From an uncultured Treponema sp. (GTDB lineage: Bacteria; Spirochaetota; Spirochaetia; Treponematales; Treponemataceae), in assembly GCA_945833725.1 (NCBI GenBank), contig CAMAFU010000054.1, forward strand, positions 1-9,019: a stretch of DNA of 9,019 bases, in the 5' to 3' direction. The translations under genes and the position numbers were made by a program. This document shows positions 1-7,040 of the stretch, one piece after another. A model generated the notes under the pieces. It ran no database searches. It saw nothing but the letters and a program-made list of their open reading frames with translations, and had not been told where the DNA came from. Each line of letters opens with the position of its first letter. Position 1 is the stretch's first letter.

Positions 1-1
1 G

Positions 2-1435
2 TTAATTTAAGGTTTTGTATTTTGTAAAGTATTCTTCTGTGGTTTTGGCGGCAACTCCGCTTAAAACTATAAGGGAAATACAGTTTGGAATAGCCATAAG
101 ACCATTTGTAATGTCGGCAATAGTCCAAACCTGACTTATTGTAAAGTAAGGTCCAATAAATACTGCTGCAATGTAAATCCAGCGGAATACTTTTACAGCT
201 GTCATATTTCCTTTTGTTAAATATTCAAGACATTTTTCTGAATAGTAGTCCCAGCCAAGAATAGTGGTAAAGGCAAAGAAAACAAGACAGATCATAAGAA
301 GGAATTGAACGGATTTTCCGTCTCCTCCAAGAACTTTGCTGAATGCAGCGGAAGTAAGTTCAATGCCTTTAAGACCGTGTTCAGGGTTTGCGCCTTCTCC
401 AGTGTAGAATGCAATTACAATGGCAAGACCTGTCATTGTACATATAATGATTGTGTCAATAAAAGTTCCCAGCATAGAAACAATACCCTGCTGAACAGGT
501 TCTTCAACCTGAGCGGCAGAGGCTGCAATAGGAGCAGAACCAAGACCGGCTTCGTTGGAGAAAATACCTCTTGCTACACCTTTCTGCATAGAGTCTGTAA
601 CCTGTTTAAAAGTCCAGCCGGCAGCACCGCCCAAAGCGGCTTTCCAGCCAAAAGCACTTTTAAAAATTGCAGAAAAAGCAGCCGGAATTTTTGTAGCATT
701 CATTATAAGAATGGAAAGCCCCAGAAAAACATAAATTATTGCCATTGCAGGAACAATTTTTTCAGCAACTTTTGAAATTCTCTTTAATCCGCCTATAATA
801 ACAAGAGCAACAGCCAAAGTTATAAGAAGACCGGAAATAACTACAGCCCAAGTGTAATCATTTCCAAAAAGATTAAAGGCAATATTTTTTCCTGAAGGGT
901 CAAAAGCATTTTTTACGGCAGATGTAATTCCGTTTATCTGCGTAAATGTACCTATACCGAAAAGTCCTACGCATACACCGAAAATTGCAAAAATAACGGC
1001 AAGCCACTTCCATTTTGAGCCCATTCCTTTTTCGATTGTATAGAAAGGACCGCCAAGAACATGACCGTCTTCAGCATGTTCCCTGTATTTTACAGCAAGC
1101 ATACATTCCGTATATTTTGTAGCTGTTCCGAGGAGAGCTGCAAACCACATCCAGAAAAGAGCACCAGGTCCGCCGGCAGCAATGGCAGTAGCAACACCGA
1201 CAATATTTCCAGTTCCAATGGTGGCGGAAAGAGCTGTACAAAGGGCAGCAAAAGGAGAAACTTCGCCCTTGCCGTTTTCGGATTTTTTAAAAAGCGATTT
1301 AAAACCCAAAGTAAGTTTTGTAAACTGAATGCCTTTTAAACGGATTGTAAGAATAATACCCGTAACCAGAATAAGAAGAATCGTTGGAGTTCCCCAAACG
1401 ATGTCATCAATTTTTGTAAGGATTGTATCAAACAT
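2..1435 (-). CDS. Alanine/glycine:cation symporter (AGCS family)
   Basis: Inner-membrane symporter importing alanine and/or glycine with Na+ or H+. The 477-residue product has the usual AGCS length and about ten hydrophobic segments. Family motifs are visible: GTGNIVGVATAI at residues 74-85, the GGPGALFWMW block from 88 continuing to KYTE at 110, GIFSNEAGLGSAPIA from 290, and GWDYYSEKCLEYL from 394. The reading frame stays open for 70 codons upstream, but that stretch is the riboswitch leader. ATG at 1435 is chosen because the family N-terminus (MFDTILTKIDDIVWGTP) begins there and an AAAGGGTG-type ribosome site lies just before it. The stop codon is at positions 2-4, so the gene is complete. 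The glycine riboswitch in its leader favours glycine as a physiological substrate, but sequence alone does not separate alanine from glycine. Confidence 0.95.
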   Translation of the reverse strand: MFDTILTKIDDIVWGTPTILLILVTGIILTIRLKGIQFTKLTLGFKSLFKKSENGKGEVSPFAALCTALSATIGTGNIVGVATAIAAGGPGALFWMWFAALLGTATKYTECMLAVKYREHAEDGHVLGGPFYTIEKGMGSKWKWLAVIFAIFGVCVGLFGIGTFTQINGITSAVKNAFDPSGKNIAFNLFGNDYTWAVVISGLLITLAVALVIIGGLKRISKVAEKIVPAMAIIYVFLGLSILIMNATKIPAAFSAIFKSAFGWKAALGGAAGWTFKQVTDSMQKGVARGIFSNEAGLGSAPIAASAAQVEEPVQQGIVSMLGTFIDTIIICTMTGLAIVIAFYTGEGANPEHGLKGIELTSAAFSKVLGGDGKSVQFLLMICLVFFAFTTILGWDYYSEKCLEYLTKGNMTAVKVFRWIYIAAVFIGPYFTISQVWTIADITNGLMAIPNCISLIVLSGVAAKTTEEYFTKYKTLN

Positions 1436-1447
1436 AGAAACACCCTT

Positions 1448-1480
1448 TAAAAAAAAATAAGAGCCAGAAAAACCAGCTCT
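1448..1480 (-). terminator. Intrinsic terminator, expression platform of the glycine riboswitch
   Basis: Read on the minus strand, AGAGCTGG (1480-1473) pairs with CTGGCTCT (1467-1460) around a five-T loop, as eight pairs including two G-T wobbles. A run of mostly T (1459-1448) follows. It sits between the aptamer and the symporter ATG, so it would decide read-through. The sequence ACTCT just ahead of it (about 1490-1486) can pair either with AGAGT at the 3' side of aptamer P1 or with the AGAG of the terminator stem, a plausible switching element. Whether glycine turns the gene on or off cannot be decided by eye. Confidence 0.75.
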
Positions 1481-1509
1481 CCAAAGAGTAATAAACAGAC
1501 ACAAAAAAA

Positions 1510-1614
1510 CTCTGTCCGCTTTGCCTGAGATATCAACTTTTATAGTCTTAACCCTTCGGCGCCCTGCAACAGCAGAGACTCTCCAGAGAATCAGCCCTGC
1601 AAAACACGTTGCAG
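1510..1614 (-). ncRNA. Glycine riboswitch (single aptamer)
   Basis: Read on the minus strand, the leader carries the conserved glycine-aptamer blocks in order: CTCTGGAGAG (1588-1579), GCGCCGAAGG (about 1563-1554), CTCAGGCAAA (about 1527-1518) and GGACAGAG (1517-1510). The P1 stem is CTCTG with CAGAG. Only one full aptamer is present. Just upstream, CTGCAA/TTGCAG (1614-1609 and 1602-1597) forms a 6-bp hairpin that could be the reduced partner ('ghost') stem seen in single-aptamer members. It controls the AGCS symporter directly downstream. Aptamer identity is strong; the ghost-stem role is inferred. Confidence 0.92.
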
Positions 1615-1627
1615 AACAGACACTACA

Positions 1628-1655
1628 ATTATAAAAAAAATACAAAAAAATACAA
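1628..1655 (-). promoter_or_regulatory. Promoter for the riboswitch-symporter transcript
   Basis: A perfect -10 box TATAAT occupies 1633-1628 on the minus strand. A weak -35 TTGTAT (1655-1650) stands 16 bases upstream. Transcription would begin near 1620, just ahead of the riboswitch hairpin. Confidence 0.55.
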
Positions 1656-1698
1656 TCAATAAAAATTCACCGCCCGTACCCTGCCTTTAAAAAATAAA

Positions 1699-1727
1699 TT
1701 GAATTCTCATGTAACCTGTAATATAAT
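1699..1727 (+). promoter_or_regulatory. Promoter with start at or beside the DUF2804 ATG
   Basis: TTGAAT (1699-1704) and TATAAT (1722-1727) are separated by exactly 17 bases, close to the housekeeping consensus. The predicted transcription start, six or seven bases past the -10 box, is 1733-1734, and the next gene's ATG is at 1734. No Shine-Dalgarno sequence lies between. It is divergent from the symporter promoter, about 100 bp away. Confidence 0.65.
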
Positions 1728-1733
1728 GAAGCA

Positions 1734-2804
1734 ATGTACTCCCGACAAATTAATCCGCCGCCTCCCAGTTTAATAAAAAATGGAAAACCGGTTTTTGGGA
1801 CTTTTAGCGGACATGTTTCAAAACTCGATATTCGTGGATTGCATGGACCTTTTGGTGGTGTACCTCTGCCTTCCATTGTTACGAATTTTCGCATAAAAAG
1901 TTCTATTTCTTTTGTATTTTCTTTCGGACCTTTTATAATCTCAATTATTTTTTTTGATGCAAAACTATTTGGCTTCGCCGAAATTAATATATGGAACGAA
2001 GAAACCGGCCGTAAATACATTTACAAAGCAATTATGGGGCCTCGCCGCCGTTTTATTCCGCACAATATGGAACAGGGATTCTGTGCAAGTTTTAACAGAC
2101 ACCGCTATGTCCGTATAAGCTGGGATCGTCGCCGGGACAGAATTTCTTTAATTTTCAATTTAAAAGGTGATTCTGCCCGTCCTTCAGTGCAGGCGGCTTT
2201 TACAGGGCATTATTCAGACCCCTCCACTGTAGAAACAACTCACTGTGTTCCCCTAAAAACTTGGCGCAGGTGTTCTGCTTCCTGTCAGTCTTCCGTAAAA
2301 TTTTACGGTTCCCTTACTTTTGAAAAAACTTCAAAGTCCATGGCGCAGACCTACAGCGAAAAAGAAGGTCAGGGGCTTTTTGTGGTAACAAGGTCTTATC
2401 TTGGCTATATTACTTATTCCCAGACTATTTACGCTTCCGGTATTTATAAAGATCACAACATTTCTTTTGTACTTGAAAATTTCTGTTCCGATTTTCAGGA
2501 ATGTGAATTTGCCGACAGAAATGCCCTTTTTGTAGACGGAAAATTTACTCCTCTTCCGCCTGTAAAAATGACTCAACCTTTTGGAATTTCAAAAAAATGG
2601 ATAATTCAGGATACAGAAAATATGGTCGATTTAACCTTTGAACCTGTTTCCAATAATTTTCGGGAACTGTCTGCGTTTATTACAAAAATCCAGTTGAATA
2701 TAATATACGGAAAGTTTGAAGGCGTGTTTAAAACAAAAGATGGCGAAGATATACGGATAGCAGGTTTTGGAGGCATTGCAAGAGATCAGATGCTTAGAAT
2801 TTAA
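1734..2804 (+). CDS. DUF2804 family protein
   Basis: A 356-residue soluble protein of the DUF2804 family, whose biochemical function is not known to me. The family pattern is recognisable. An N-terminal block has a short hydrophilic start then NGKPVFGTFSG (16-26). A central part is rich in beta-strand-like sequence. The C-terminal block NALFVDGKFTPL (263-274), WIIQDTENMVDLTFEP (289-304) and GEDIRIAGFGG (337-347) matches the usual ENALFVDG / W.I.....VDLTF / GE arrangement. The C-terminal ...EDH..RW ending that I associate with the family is here IARDQMLRI, so this copy may be divergent. There is no signal peptide; the stretch at about 58-74 (ISFVFSFGPFIISIIFF) is hydrophobic but inside the domain. 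The start at 1734 lacks a ribosome site and may be leaderless. It is followed after 42 bp by the 679-residue gene, probably co-transcribed. Confidence 0.8.
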   Translation: MYSRQINPPPPSLIKNGKPVFGTFSGHVSKLDIRGLHGPFGGVPLPSIVTNFRIKSSISFVFSFGPFIISIIFFDAKLFGFAEINIWNEETGRKYIYKAIMGPRRRFIPHNMEQGFCASFNRHRYVRISWDRRRDRISLIFNLKGDSARPSVQAAFTGHYSDPSTVETTHCVPLKTWRRCSASCQSSVKFYGSLTFEKTSKSMAQTYSEKEGQGLFVVTRSYLGYITYSQTIYASGIYKDHNISFVLENFCSDFQECEFADRNALFVDGKFTPLPPVKMTQPFGISKKWIIQDTENMVDLTFEPVSNNFRELSAFITKIQLNIIYGKFEGVFKTKDGEDIRIAGFGGIARDQMLRI

Positions 2805-2834
2805 TTCCTATCTGTTTTGTATCAAAATCTTTTA

Positions 2835-2840
2835 CGAGGT
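2835..2840 (+). promoter_or_regulatory. Ribosome binding site fixing the start at 2847
   Basis: CGAGGT ends six bases before the ATG at 2847. An earlier in-frame ATG at 2817 has no such site and would add only ten residues, so 2847 is preferred. Confidence 0.6.
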
Positions 2841-2846
2841 TTTAGT

Positions 2847-4886
2847 ATGAGTGATGATTTTTCCCGCAGAAAAGTTGAACAGTCCTGGGAACCAGGCACT
2901 TTAGATGCTACAAGAAGAAATATTGGTCCCATCGATAAGGAAGAAGCTGCCAGAATGACACAAATTCTCGGTGGCGAAATAAAAATGGAAAAATCTGCTC
3001 CCGTAGATTATTCGGCATTTCCTCCAAAAGAAAGAAGTTATATTCACCGTTCTTCTGGAAAAACTGCCGGCGATGTGGCTGGCCTTGCGTCTTCATCTCA
3101 AGCCGAAAAAACTGTTCCAGATTTAAATAAAAACTCAAAATACGGTTATGTTCCCCCGGCAAAAAAAATGGAGGAAGGAGGACTTCCAGAAATTCCTTCA
3201 AAAGAACGGGCTCTTATGGATAAAACCATGATGAGCGATGCGTATAAAATTAAGGCAAATTACGGAATCTTTAATTTTGTGCGTCACCTTAAAAAAAATG
3301 GAACGGAACTAGTGCGGCCGGCTTTTGTTCAATATACTTTAAAATCTCACCTGGATCATTATCAGCTTTTTTTAACAACCGTAAAATCCATAATTCAAAT
3401 TTCCCCGGAAACATATAAATCAAAAATCGTAAACGACCCGGACCCTAAATTTAAATTTTTAAGGACTGTAGGAAACTGGACAATGAAAGATCTTAAAATT
3501 CTTGTTTCCGATTTACAGCAGCATCCTGATAATGTTACTGTCGCCATGATGATTAAAATCGTAAAACTTTTTTATACCGATCTGTTGAAAATCTATTATA
3601 TTGGCGAAAGTAAAGTTTCTCTGTTTTTCAAGGAGATTTACAGCGATTTGTCAAAATATCAGAAAGCCGATAAAGAAAAAATTCTTATGCTTTCAAAGCA
3701 GGGGCTTACGCAGTGGATGTATATTTATAATCAGATTATCCGGGGAATGTATCCGCTTTTAATGAGAATGTGTTCCCGCCGGTTTGATGTTTTCCCGGAT
3801 TTTTTTACATCGGAAACAGCAAATATTTTTAGTTTTCTGGGAATCTCAAAATTCGATTTGATTCTGCCGGAAAGAAAGTCTGAAAAAAAATCTGAAACAG
3901 CCCCAAAAGAAGAAAAAAAGGAAAAACAGCAGGAAGAAAACCTTCGCGGCAAAAAAGATGAAGTTGTTGATGCAGGAATAAAACTTTTGGACAGGCTTTT
4001 CCCCGATGCAGGTTTTACAAATCTGGAATCTTTTCCCGATATGTATCCGTATTTTCAGCCGATTTATGAATTTCGCGACGGATATAATCTTTTAAATGCA
4101 CAGAATCCCCTTCAAATTACAGTAACACTTCTGCGAATTGTGGAAGATATTTTTCAGGGATGCCGGAATATTGTTTTTACCGATGAAGTTATTGCCGATC
4201 CAAAAAATAAAGACCGGCTTACCGTTGTATTGAACGAATGGTCTGTGTACCGGGAAGAACTTTTTGAAAAACATTATGCCAATCAGCTTCAGGATTTTGT
4301 AAATCAGGAATATTCTCAGGGCGATTTTAAAAATTCACTTTTTGGAAAAAAAATTATTACAACGCTTTTGTGGCAGACTAAATATTATTTTCTTCCAAAT
4401 TTTAATTTTGAGCAGCTTCTTCTGGAAAAACCTGTTAATGACACAAAATATGCTCCGCTTTATTTGCGAACAGATTTTCTCCGTAAGTCTTTTGCAGTTC
4501 TGTGTGCAAATATTGACAGAGCAAAGGGAACAAAAGGCAAAGTACTTGGAATTGATAATCCGTGGGAAAAATATGAATTCGACATTCCGAATGCAATTTC
4601 CCGCCGAATGGATGTACTTTTGGGAGCAAAGAAAAGTAATTCTGCTGCAACTAATGCAAACCTTATAAAATATGCGTATCTTACGGTAAGCGTACTTGAC
4701 TGGTGGATAAATAACCTTCAAAGTCCGGCATATTCTTCCGATTCTTCAAAAATTTACAGAATTTCAGAAAAAGATGGCGGACCTGCTTTTTCGGTGCCTG
4801 TTAGAAACGACCAGAACAAACTTTTTGCATCTTCTGTGCGGGCTGCCGTTTCTGCAAAAAATACAGCCAGTGTAGCAACAACTTGA
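2847..4886 (+). CDS. Large cytosolic protein of unknown function
   Basis: I do not recognise this 679-residue protein. It has no signal peptide and no membrane segment, so it is probably cytosolic. Residues 1-125 are polar and rich in Ser, Pro, Lys and Glu, probably disordered. Residues about 130-340 are helix-like with many aromatics (for example GIFNFVRHLKKNG at 140-152 and QWMYIYNQIIRGMYPLL at 289-305). Residues 342-371 are a strongly charged Lys/Glu linker (KKSETAPKEEKKEKQQEE). Residues 372-625 form a second helix-like domain with FPDMYPYFQPIYEFRDGYN (396-414) and WEKYEFDIPNAISRRMDVL (573-591). The tail (626-679) is low-complexity Ser/Ala. It sits 42 bp after the DUF2804 gene on the same strand, so one transcript is likely. 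The two-domain shape with a charged hinge suggests a scaffold or adaptor, but that is a guess. Confidence 0.8.
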   Translation: MSDDFSRRKVEQSWEPGTLDATRRNIGPIDKEEAARMTQILGGEIKMEKSAPVDYSAFPPKERSYIHRSSGKTAGDVAGLASSSQAEKTVPDLNKNSKYGYVPPAKKMEEGGLPEIPSKERALMDKTMMSDAYKIKANYGIFNFVRHLKKNGTELVRPAFVQYTLKSHLDHYQLFLTTVKSIIQISPETYKSKIVNDPDPKFKFLRTVGNWTMKDLKILVSDLQQHPDNVTVAMMIKIVKLFYTDLLKIYYIGESKVSLFFKEIYSDLSKYQKADKEKILMLSKQGLTQWMYIYNQIIRGMYPLLMRMCSRRFDVFPDFFTSETANIFSFLGISKFDLILPERKSEKKSETAPKEEKKEKQQEENLRGKKDEVVDAGIKLLDRLFPDAGFTNLESFPDMYPYFQPIYEFRDGYNLLNAQNPLQITVTLLRIVEDIFQGCRNIVFTDEVIADPKNKDRLTVVLNEWSVYREELFEKHYANQLQDFVNQEYSQGDFKNSLFGKKIITTLLWQTKYYFLPNFNFEQLLLEKPVNDTKYAPLYLRTDFLRKSFAVLCANIDRAKGTKGKVLGIDNPWEKYEFDIPNAISRRMDVLLGAKKSNSAATNANLIKYAYLTVSVLDWWINNLQSPAYSSDSSKIYRISEKDGGPAFSVPVRNDQNKLFASSVRAAVSAKNTASVATT

Positions 4887-4936
4887 CCGGGCAAGGAGAT
4901 AGGTAAAAAATCAGTCAGTTATTATTTTTTTCTAAG

Positions 4937-5007
4937 ATCTCCTATATTTAATAGTAATCTCCTAATTTTTATGTTATAATAGGAGATATAGGAGTATAGT
5001 AGGGGAT
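4937..5007 (+). promoter_or_regulatory. fic promoter embedded in repeated ATCTCCTA / TAGGAGAT boxes
   Basis: An extended -10 (TG-T-TATAAT, TATAAT at 4975-4980) has no good -35. Around it lie two ATCTCCTA boxes (4937-4944, 4957-4964) and, in opposite orientation, TAGGAGAT (4980-4987), TAGGAG (4989-4994) and TAGGGGAT (5000-5007, overlapping the ATG). The pair 4957-4964/4980-4987 is a perfect 8-bp inverted repeat flanking the -10 box. The larger pair CTCCTATAT (4939-4947) and ATATAGGAG (4986-4994) is also perfect. A related AGGAGATA lies upstream at 4894-4901. A binding protein here would block the promoter, and the Fic protein's own C-terminal winged helix is a natural candidate. TAGGAG at 4989-4994 probably also serves as the ribosome site. 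Confidence 0.6.
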
Positions 5008-6052
5008 GCGAACTTTTGATTATTCTAAGCCAAACTGCAGCATTGACAATGAAATCATGGGATATATTGCCAAAATTCATGAATTCAAAGGCAGACAGCA
5101 GCTTTTTATCAGCCAGAAAAAAGAGAAACTGGAAAAACTTGTTGAAATAGCAAAGATTCAAAGTACAGAAAGTTCTAACAAAATTGAAGGCATTGTTACT
5201 ACTAATACCAGAATCAAACAGTTAGTTCTGGAAAAAACAACTCCAAAAAACAGAGATGAAAAAGAAATTATGGGCTATCGTGATGTTCTTAATATAATTC
5301 ACGAGAATTTTGAATATATTCCCATCACACCTAGCTACATTCTGCAGCTGCATAAGTATCTTTATCAGTATTCAAATCCTGATTTCGGTGGAAAATTCAA
5401 AAATACTCAGAACTACATTGTTGCAAATCTTCCTGATGGGACCTCAAATGTGCTTTTTAAACCGCTTAGTCCAGTCGAAACACCAATGGCAATGGAACAA
5501 CTTTGTGAAACTTTCAATAAAGCAATGAAACTCGGAGAAATTGATTCTCTACTATTGATTAGCAACTTTATAAAAGACTTTCTGTGCATTCATCCATTCA
5601 ACGATGGAAACGGAAGAATGTCTCGCTTGCTCACAACTCTTTTACTTTACAGATCCGGTTTTGTTGTCTGTAAATACATAAGTTTGGAAAAGAAAATCGA
5701 AAAGACAAAAGATTCTTATTATCATGTTCTGGAAGAGTCTTCTAAAAACTGGCATGAAGGAACTAATGACAATACAGTTTTTGTAAAGTACATATTGGGA
5801 ATTGTTCTTGCAGCATACAGAGATTTTGAAGACAGATTGAATCTTATAGAAGATAAACTCTCAGCCTATGAAATGGTAGAAAGAGTAGCAAAAAATCAAC
5901 TTGGAAAGTTCACAAAGAGCGATGTTCAGGAACACTGTCCAACTCTGGCCCGACAGACAATCGAAAAAGCTCTCAAACAACTCTGCGATGAAGGAAAGAT
6001 TGAGAAGAATGGACAGGCAAGCAAGACTTTCTATGTAAGGAAAACAATATAA
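5006..6052 (+). CDS. Fic-domain AMP-transferase with inhibitory motif and C-terminal winged helix
   Basis: Fic proteins usually transfer AMP from ATP to a Ser, Thr or Tyr of a target protein. This 348-residue protein has the full catalytic motif HPFNDGNGR at 196-204 (catalytic His196, Asp200, Asn202, Arg204) within CIHPFNDGNGRMSRLLT. Upstream, SNKIEG at 57-62 fits the (S/T)xxxE(G/N) inhibitory motif, with Glu61 expected to hold the enzyme off. This places it with self-inhibited Fic proteins that carry the motif N-terminally. Residues 66-190 are the helical Fic core, with the flap region near FKNTQNYIV (131-139). Residues about 290-346 look like a winged helix-turn-helix (KSDVQEHCPTLARQTIEKALKQL). 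The start at 5006 follows GGAG (4991-4994) and AGGGG directly against the ATG. It probably represses its own promoter. The target protein is unknown. Confidence 0.93.
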   Translation: MRTFDYSKPNCSIDNEIMGYIAKIHEFKGRQQLFISQKKEKLEKLVEIAKIQSTESSNKIEGIVTTNTRIKQLVLEKTTPKNRDEKEIMGYRDVLNIIHENFEYIPITPSYILQLHKYLYQYSNPDFGGKFKNTQNYIVANLPDGTSNVLFKPLSPVETPMAMEQLCETFNKAMKLGEIDSLLLISNFIKDFLCIHPFNDGNGRMSRLLTTLLLYRSGFVVCKYISLEKKIEKTKDSYYHVLEESSKNWHEGTNDNTVFVKYILGIVLAAYRDFEDRLNLIEDKLSAYEMVERVAKNQLGKFTKSDVQEHCPTLARQTIEKALKQLCDEGKIEKNGQASKTFYVRKTI

Positions 6053-6085
6053 AAAACAGTGTCATTCTTTGGCATCGTTAATATG

Positions 6086-6091
6086 TATAAT
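6086..6091 (+). promoter_or_regulatory. Possible -10 box for the 45-codon ORF
   Basis: TATAAT lies 14 bases before the ATG at 6106. No convincing -35 is seen at the right distance; TTGGCA (6069-6074) is only 11 bases upstream. Weak evidence. Confidence 0.3.
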
Positions 6092-6105
6092 AAAAGAAGA
6101 GCATA

Positions 6106-6243
6106 ATGGAAGACGAAAAAAGGTCTGTTGATATAAAAGAAAATCAACTTTTACAGCTAGTACAGCGTTCCTGCAAAAAACCGGCACAACTTTTCCCCGC
6201 AAGCAAAAAGGCAATTGAAAATTTAATAGAGCAGATGAAATAA
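6106..6243 (+). CDS. Small hypothetical ORF, 45 residues
   Basis: This is an open frame from ATG to TAA. Its product starts MEDEKRSVDIKENQLLQ and ends FPASKKAIENLIEQMK: a charged, helix-like peptide with no signal or membrane segment. A purine-rich AAGAAGAG precedes the ATG. Its last 22 codons coincide with the direct repeat at 6175-6243, found again at 7217-7285. It is either a real small gene lying 53 bp after fic or the surviving 3' end of a larger gene. I recognise no family. Its SKKAIEN stretch resembles but does not fit the Fic inhibitory motif (one residue too many between Ser and Glu). Confidence 0.4.
   Translation: MEDEKRSVDIKENQLLQLVQRSCKKPAQLFPASKKAIENLIEQMK
6175..6243 (+). repeat. 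69-bp direct repeat, copy 1
   Basis: It matches 7217-7285 over 69 bases with four substitutions and no gaps. Both copies end on the same in-frame TAA and encode nearly the same 22-residue tail (KKPAQLFPASKK... versus KKLAQIFPASKK...). The copies flank the IS remnant and the Abi-like gene. Confidence 0.9.
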
Positions 6244-6321
6244 ATTCGCTTCAAATCGTTGCGGCTTGTACGATGGCAGAAAATGAAATAAAGGAAATCA
6301 AGTTGATGTCATTAAAAAAAA

Positions 6322-6393
6322 CAGTCCGCGGTCCCTACGTCATCTTGCGATGAACCACCTGGTAAACAGGCGAGAAGGAATCCCGCGGCTCTC
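6322..6393 (+). mobile_element. Truncated right end of an IS200/IS605-type element (TnpB 3' end)
   Basis: A GC-rich block in AT-rich surroundings. The frame covering 6371-6391 reads REGIPRL, encoded by GAAGGAATCCCGCGGCTC. As I recall them, IS605-family tnpB genes often end ...(E)GIPRL-stop or EARIPRL-stop because the stop lies in the loop of the terminal hairpin. Here the 5' arm of such a hairpin (TCCCGCGGCTCT, 6381-6392) is present, but the expected 3' arm is missing and AT-rich DNA begins immediately. CCTG-GTAAA-CAGG (6357-6369) is a small hairpin ahead of it, and a second CCGCGG occurs at 6326-6331. The upstream coding part is not recognisable, so only the extreme end survives. Confidence 0.45.
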
Positions 6394-6407
6394 ATAAATA
6401 ATTTACT

Positions 6408-7040
6408 ATGGAATATTACAAAAATCAAGTATATATTATAGCCATGAATTCTAAGCAGCAAAATGAATTACTGAAATATTTTTCAAAGACAAGGCTTGAT
6501 TCTTATCTTCCTAACGAAACTGTACCAAAACAGTTTAGCCTTTACAAGAAGAATATCAAGCTTTGCCGTAAGTTTTACACAAAATTACATTACTTTGAAA
6601 TCATTTTCAGAAATGCTATAGATTCAGCTTTAACCCTGTATGTTAATGGCGGGGATTGGATAAATCTTCTTCCATTAGATAAAGACAGCCAGCATAAGAT
6701 TACAGAAGTAAAGAACCGGCTTTCTAAACAGAATAAAAAGATAACTCACGATAGAATTGTTTCTGAACTGACATTGGGATTCTGGACAACACTTTTTTCT
6801 AAACGTTATACACAGTGCAAATTCCAGAGCTTTCTTGTAAAGAAAGTTTTTAAGGACTGCCCGAAAAGCCAGAGAAACATTAAGAATATTCAGATTTATG
6901 TGAACGAGATTCGAGAGCTTCGTAACCGAGTCTGTCATTATGAAAATATCATTCACTTTGCAGATATAAATCAGAAATATCAGAATATTCAGACCTGTAT
7001 TTCGTGGATTTCAAAAGATTTGGCTCCGATTGTAAAATAG
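6408..7040 (+). CDS. Abi-like HEPN-domain protein, putative abortive-infection RNase
   Basis: A 210-residue protein with the layout of Abi-like (abortive infection) proteins: KYFSKTRLDSYLP (23-35), then FEIIFRNAIDSAL (63-75), a GGDWI segment (81-85), ELTLGFWTTLFSKRY (120-134) and ELRNRVCHYENI (170-181). RNRVCH (172-177) is the HEPN R-x4-H motif, with Arg172 and His177 as the expected RNase residues. Members of this group are thought to cut RNA and stop growth on phage infection; activity of this one is inferred. A start at 6444 (MNSKQQNELLKYF) fits the usual family N-terminus at least as well and would give 198 residues. Neither start has a Shine-Dalgarno sequence. It lies just after the IS remnant and between the two 69-bp repeats, as expected for mobile defence cargo. 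No antitoxin partner is obvious. Confidence 0.82.
   Translation: MEYYKNQVYIIAMNSKQQNELLKYFSKTRLDSYLPNETVPKQFSLYKKNIKLCRKFYTKLHYFEIIFRNAIDSALTLYVNGGDWINLLPLDKDSQHKITEVKNRLSKQNKKITHDRIVSELTLGFWTTLFSKRYTQCKFQSFLVKKVFKDCPKSQRNIKNIQIYVNEIRELRNRVCHYENIIHFADINQKYQNIQTCISWISKDLAPIVK

Noticed and set aside
1436..1645. Open frame extending the symporter by 70 codons at its N-terminus
   Set aside because: This stretch is the glycine riboswitch and terminator. Family alignment and the ribosome site place the start at 1435.
1667..2020. Minus-strand frame opposite the DUF2804 gene
   Set aside because: It is a shadow of the DUF2804 coding strand and overlaps both divergent promoters.
4901..4932. A-run and T-run after the 679-residue gene as a terminator
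   Set aside because: The only stem is AAAAAAT with ATTTTTT and no GC pairs; too weak to call.
6106..6243. 45-residue ORF as a Fic antitoxin
   Set aside because: SKKAIEN has four residues between Ser and Glu instead of three, it lies downstream rather than upstream of fic, and the Fic protein already carries its own inhibitory motif.
6273..6353. 26-codon ORF MAENEIKEIKLMSLKK...
   Set aside because: It has no ribosome site and runs into the IS remnant in a different frame from the EGIPRL end; probably chance.
6326..6391. tRNA-like block of about 66 nt with matching CCGCGG ends
   Set aside because: There is no T-loop GTTCRA, no proper D-arm or anticodon stem, and a better explanation as an IS605-type end.
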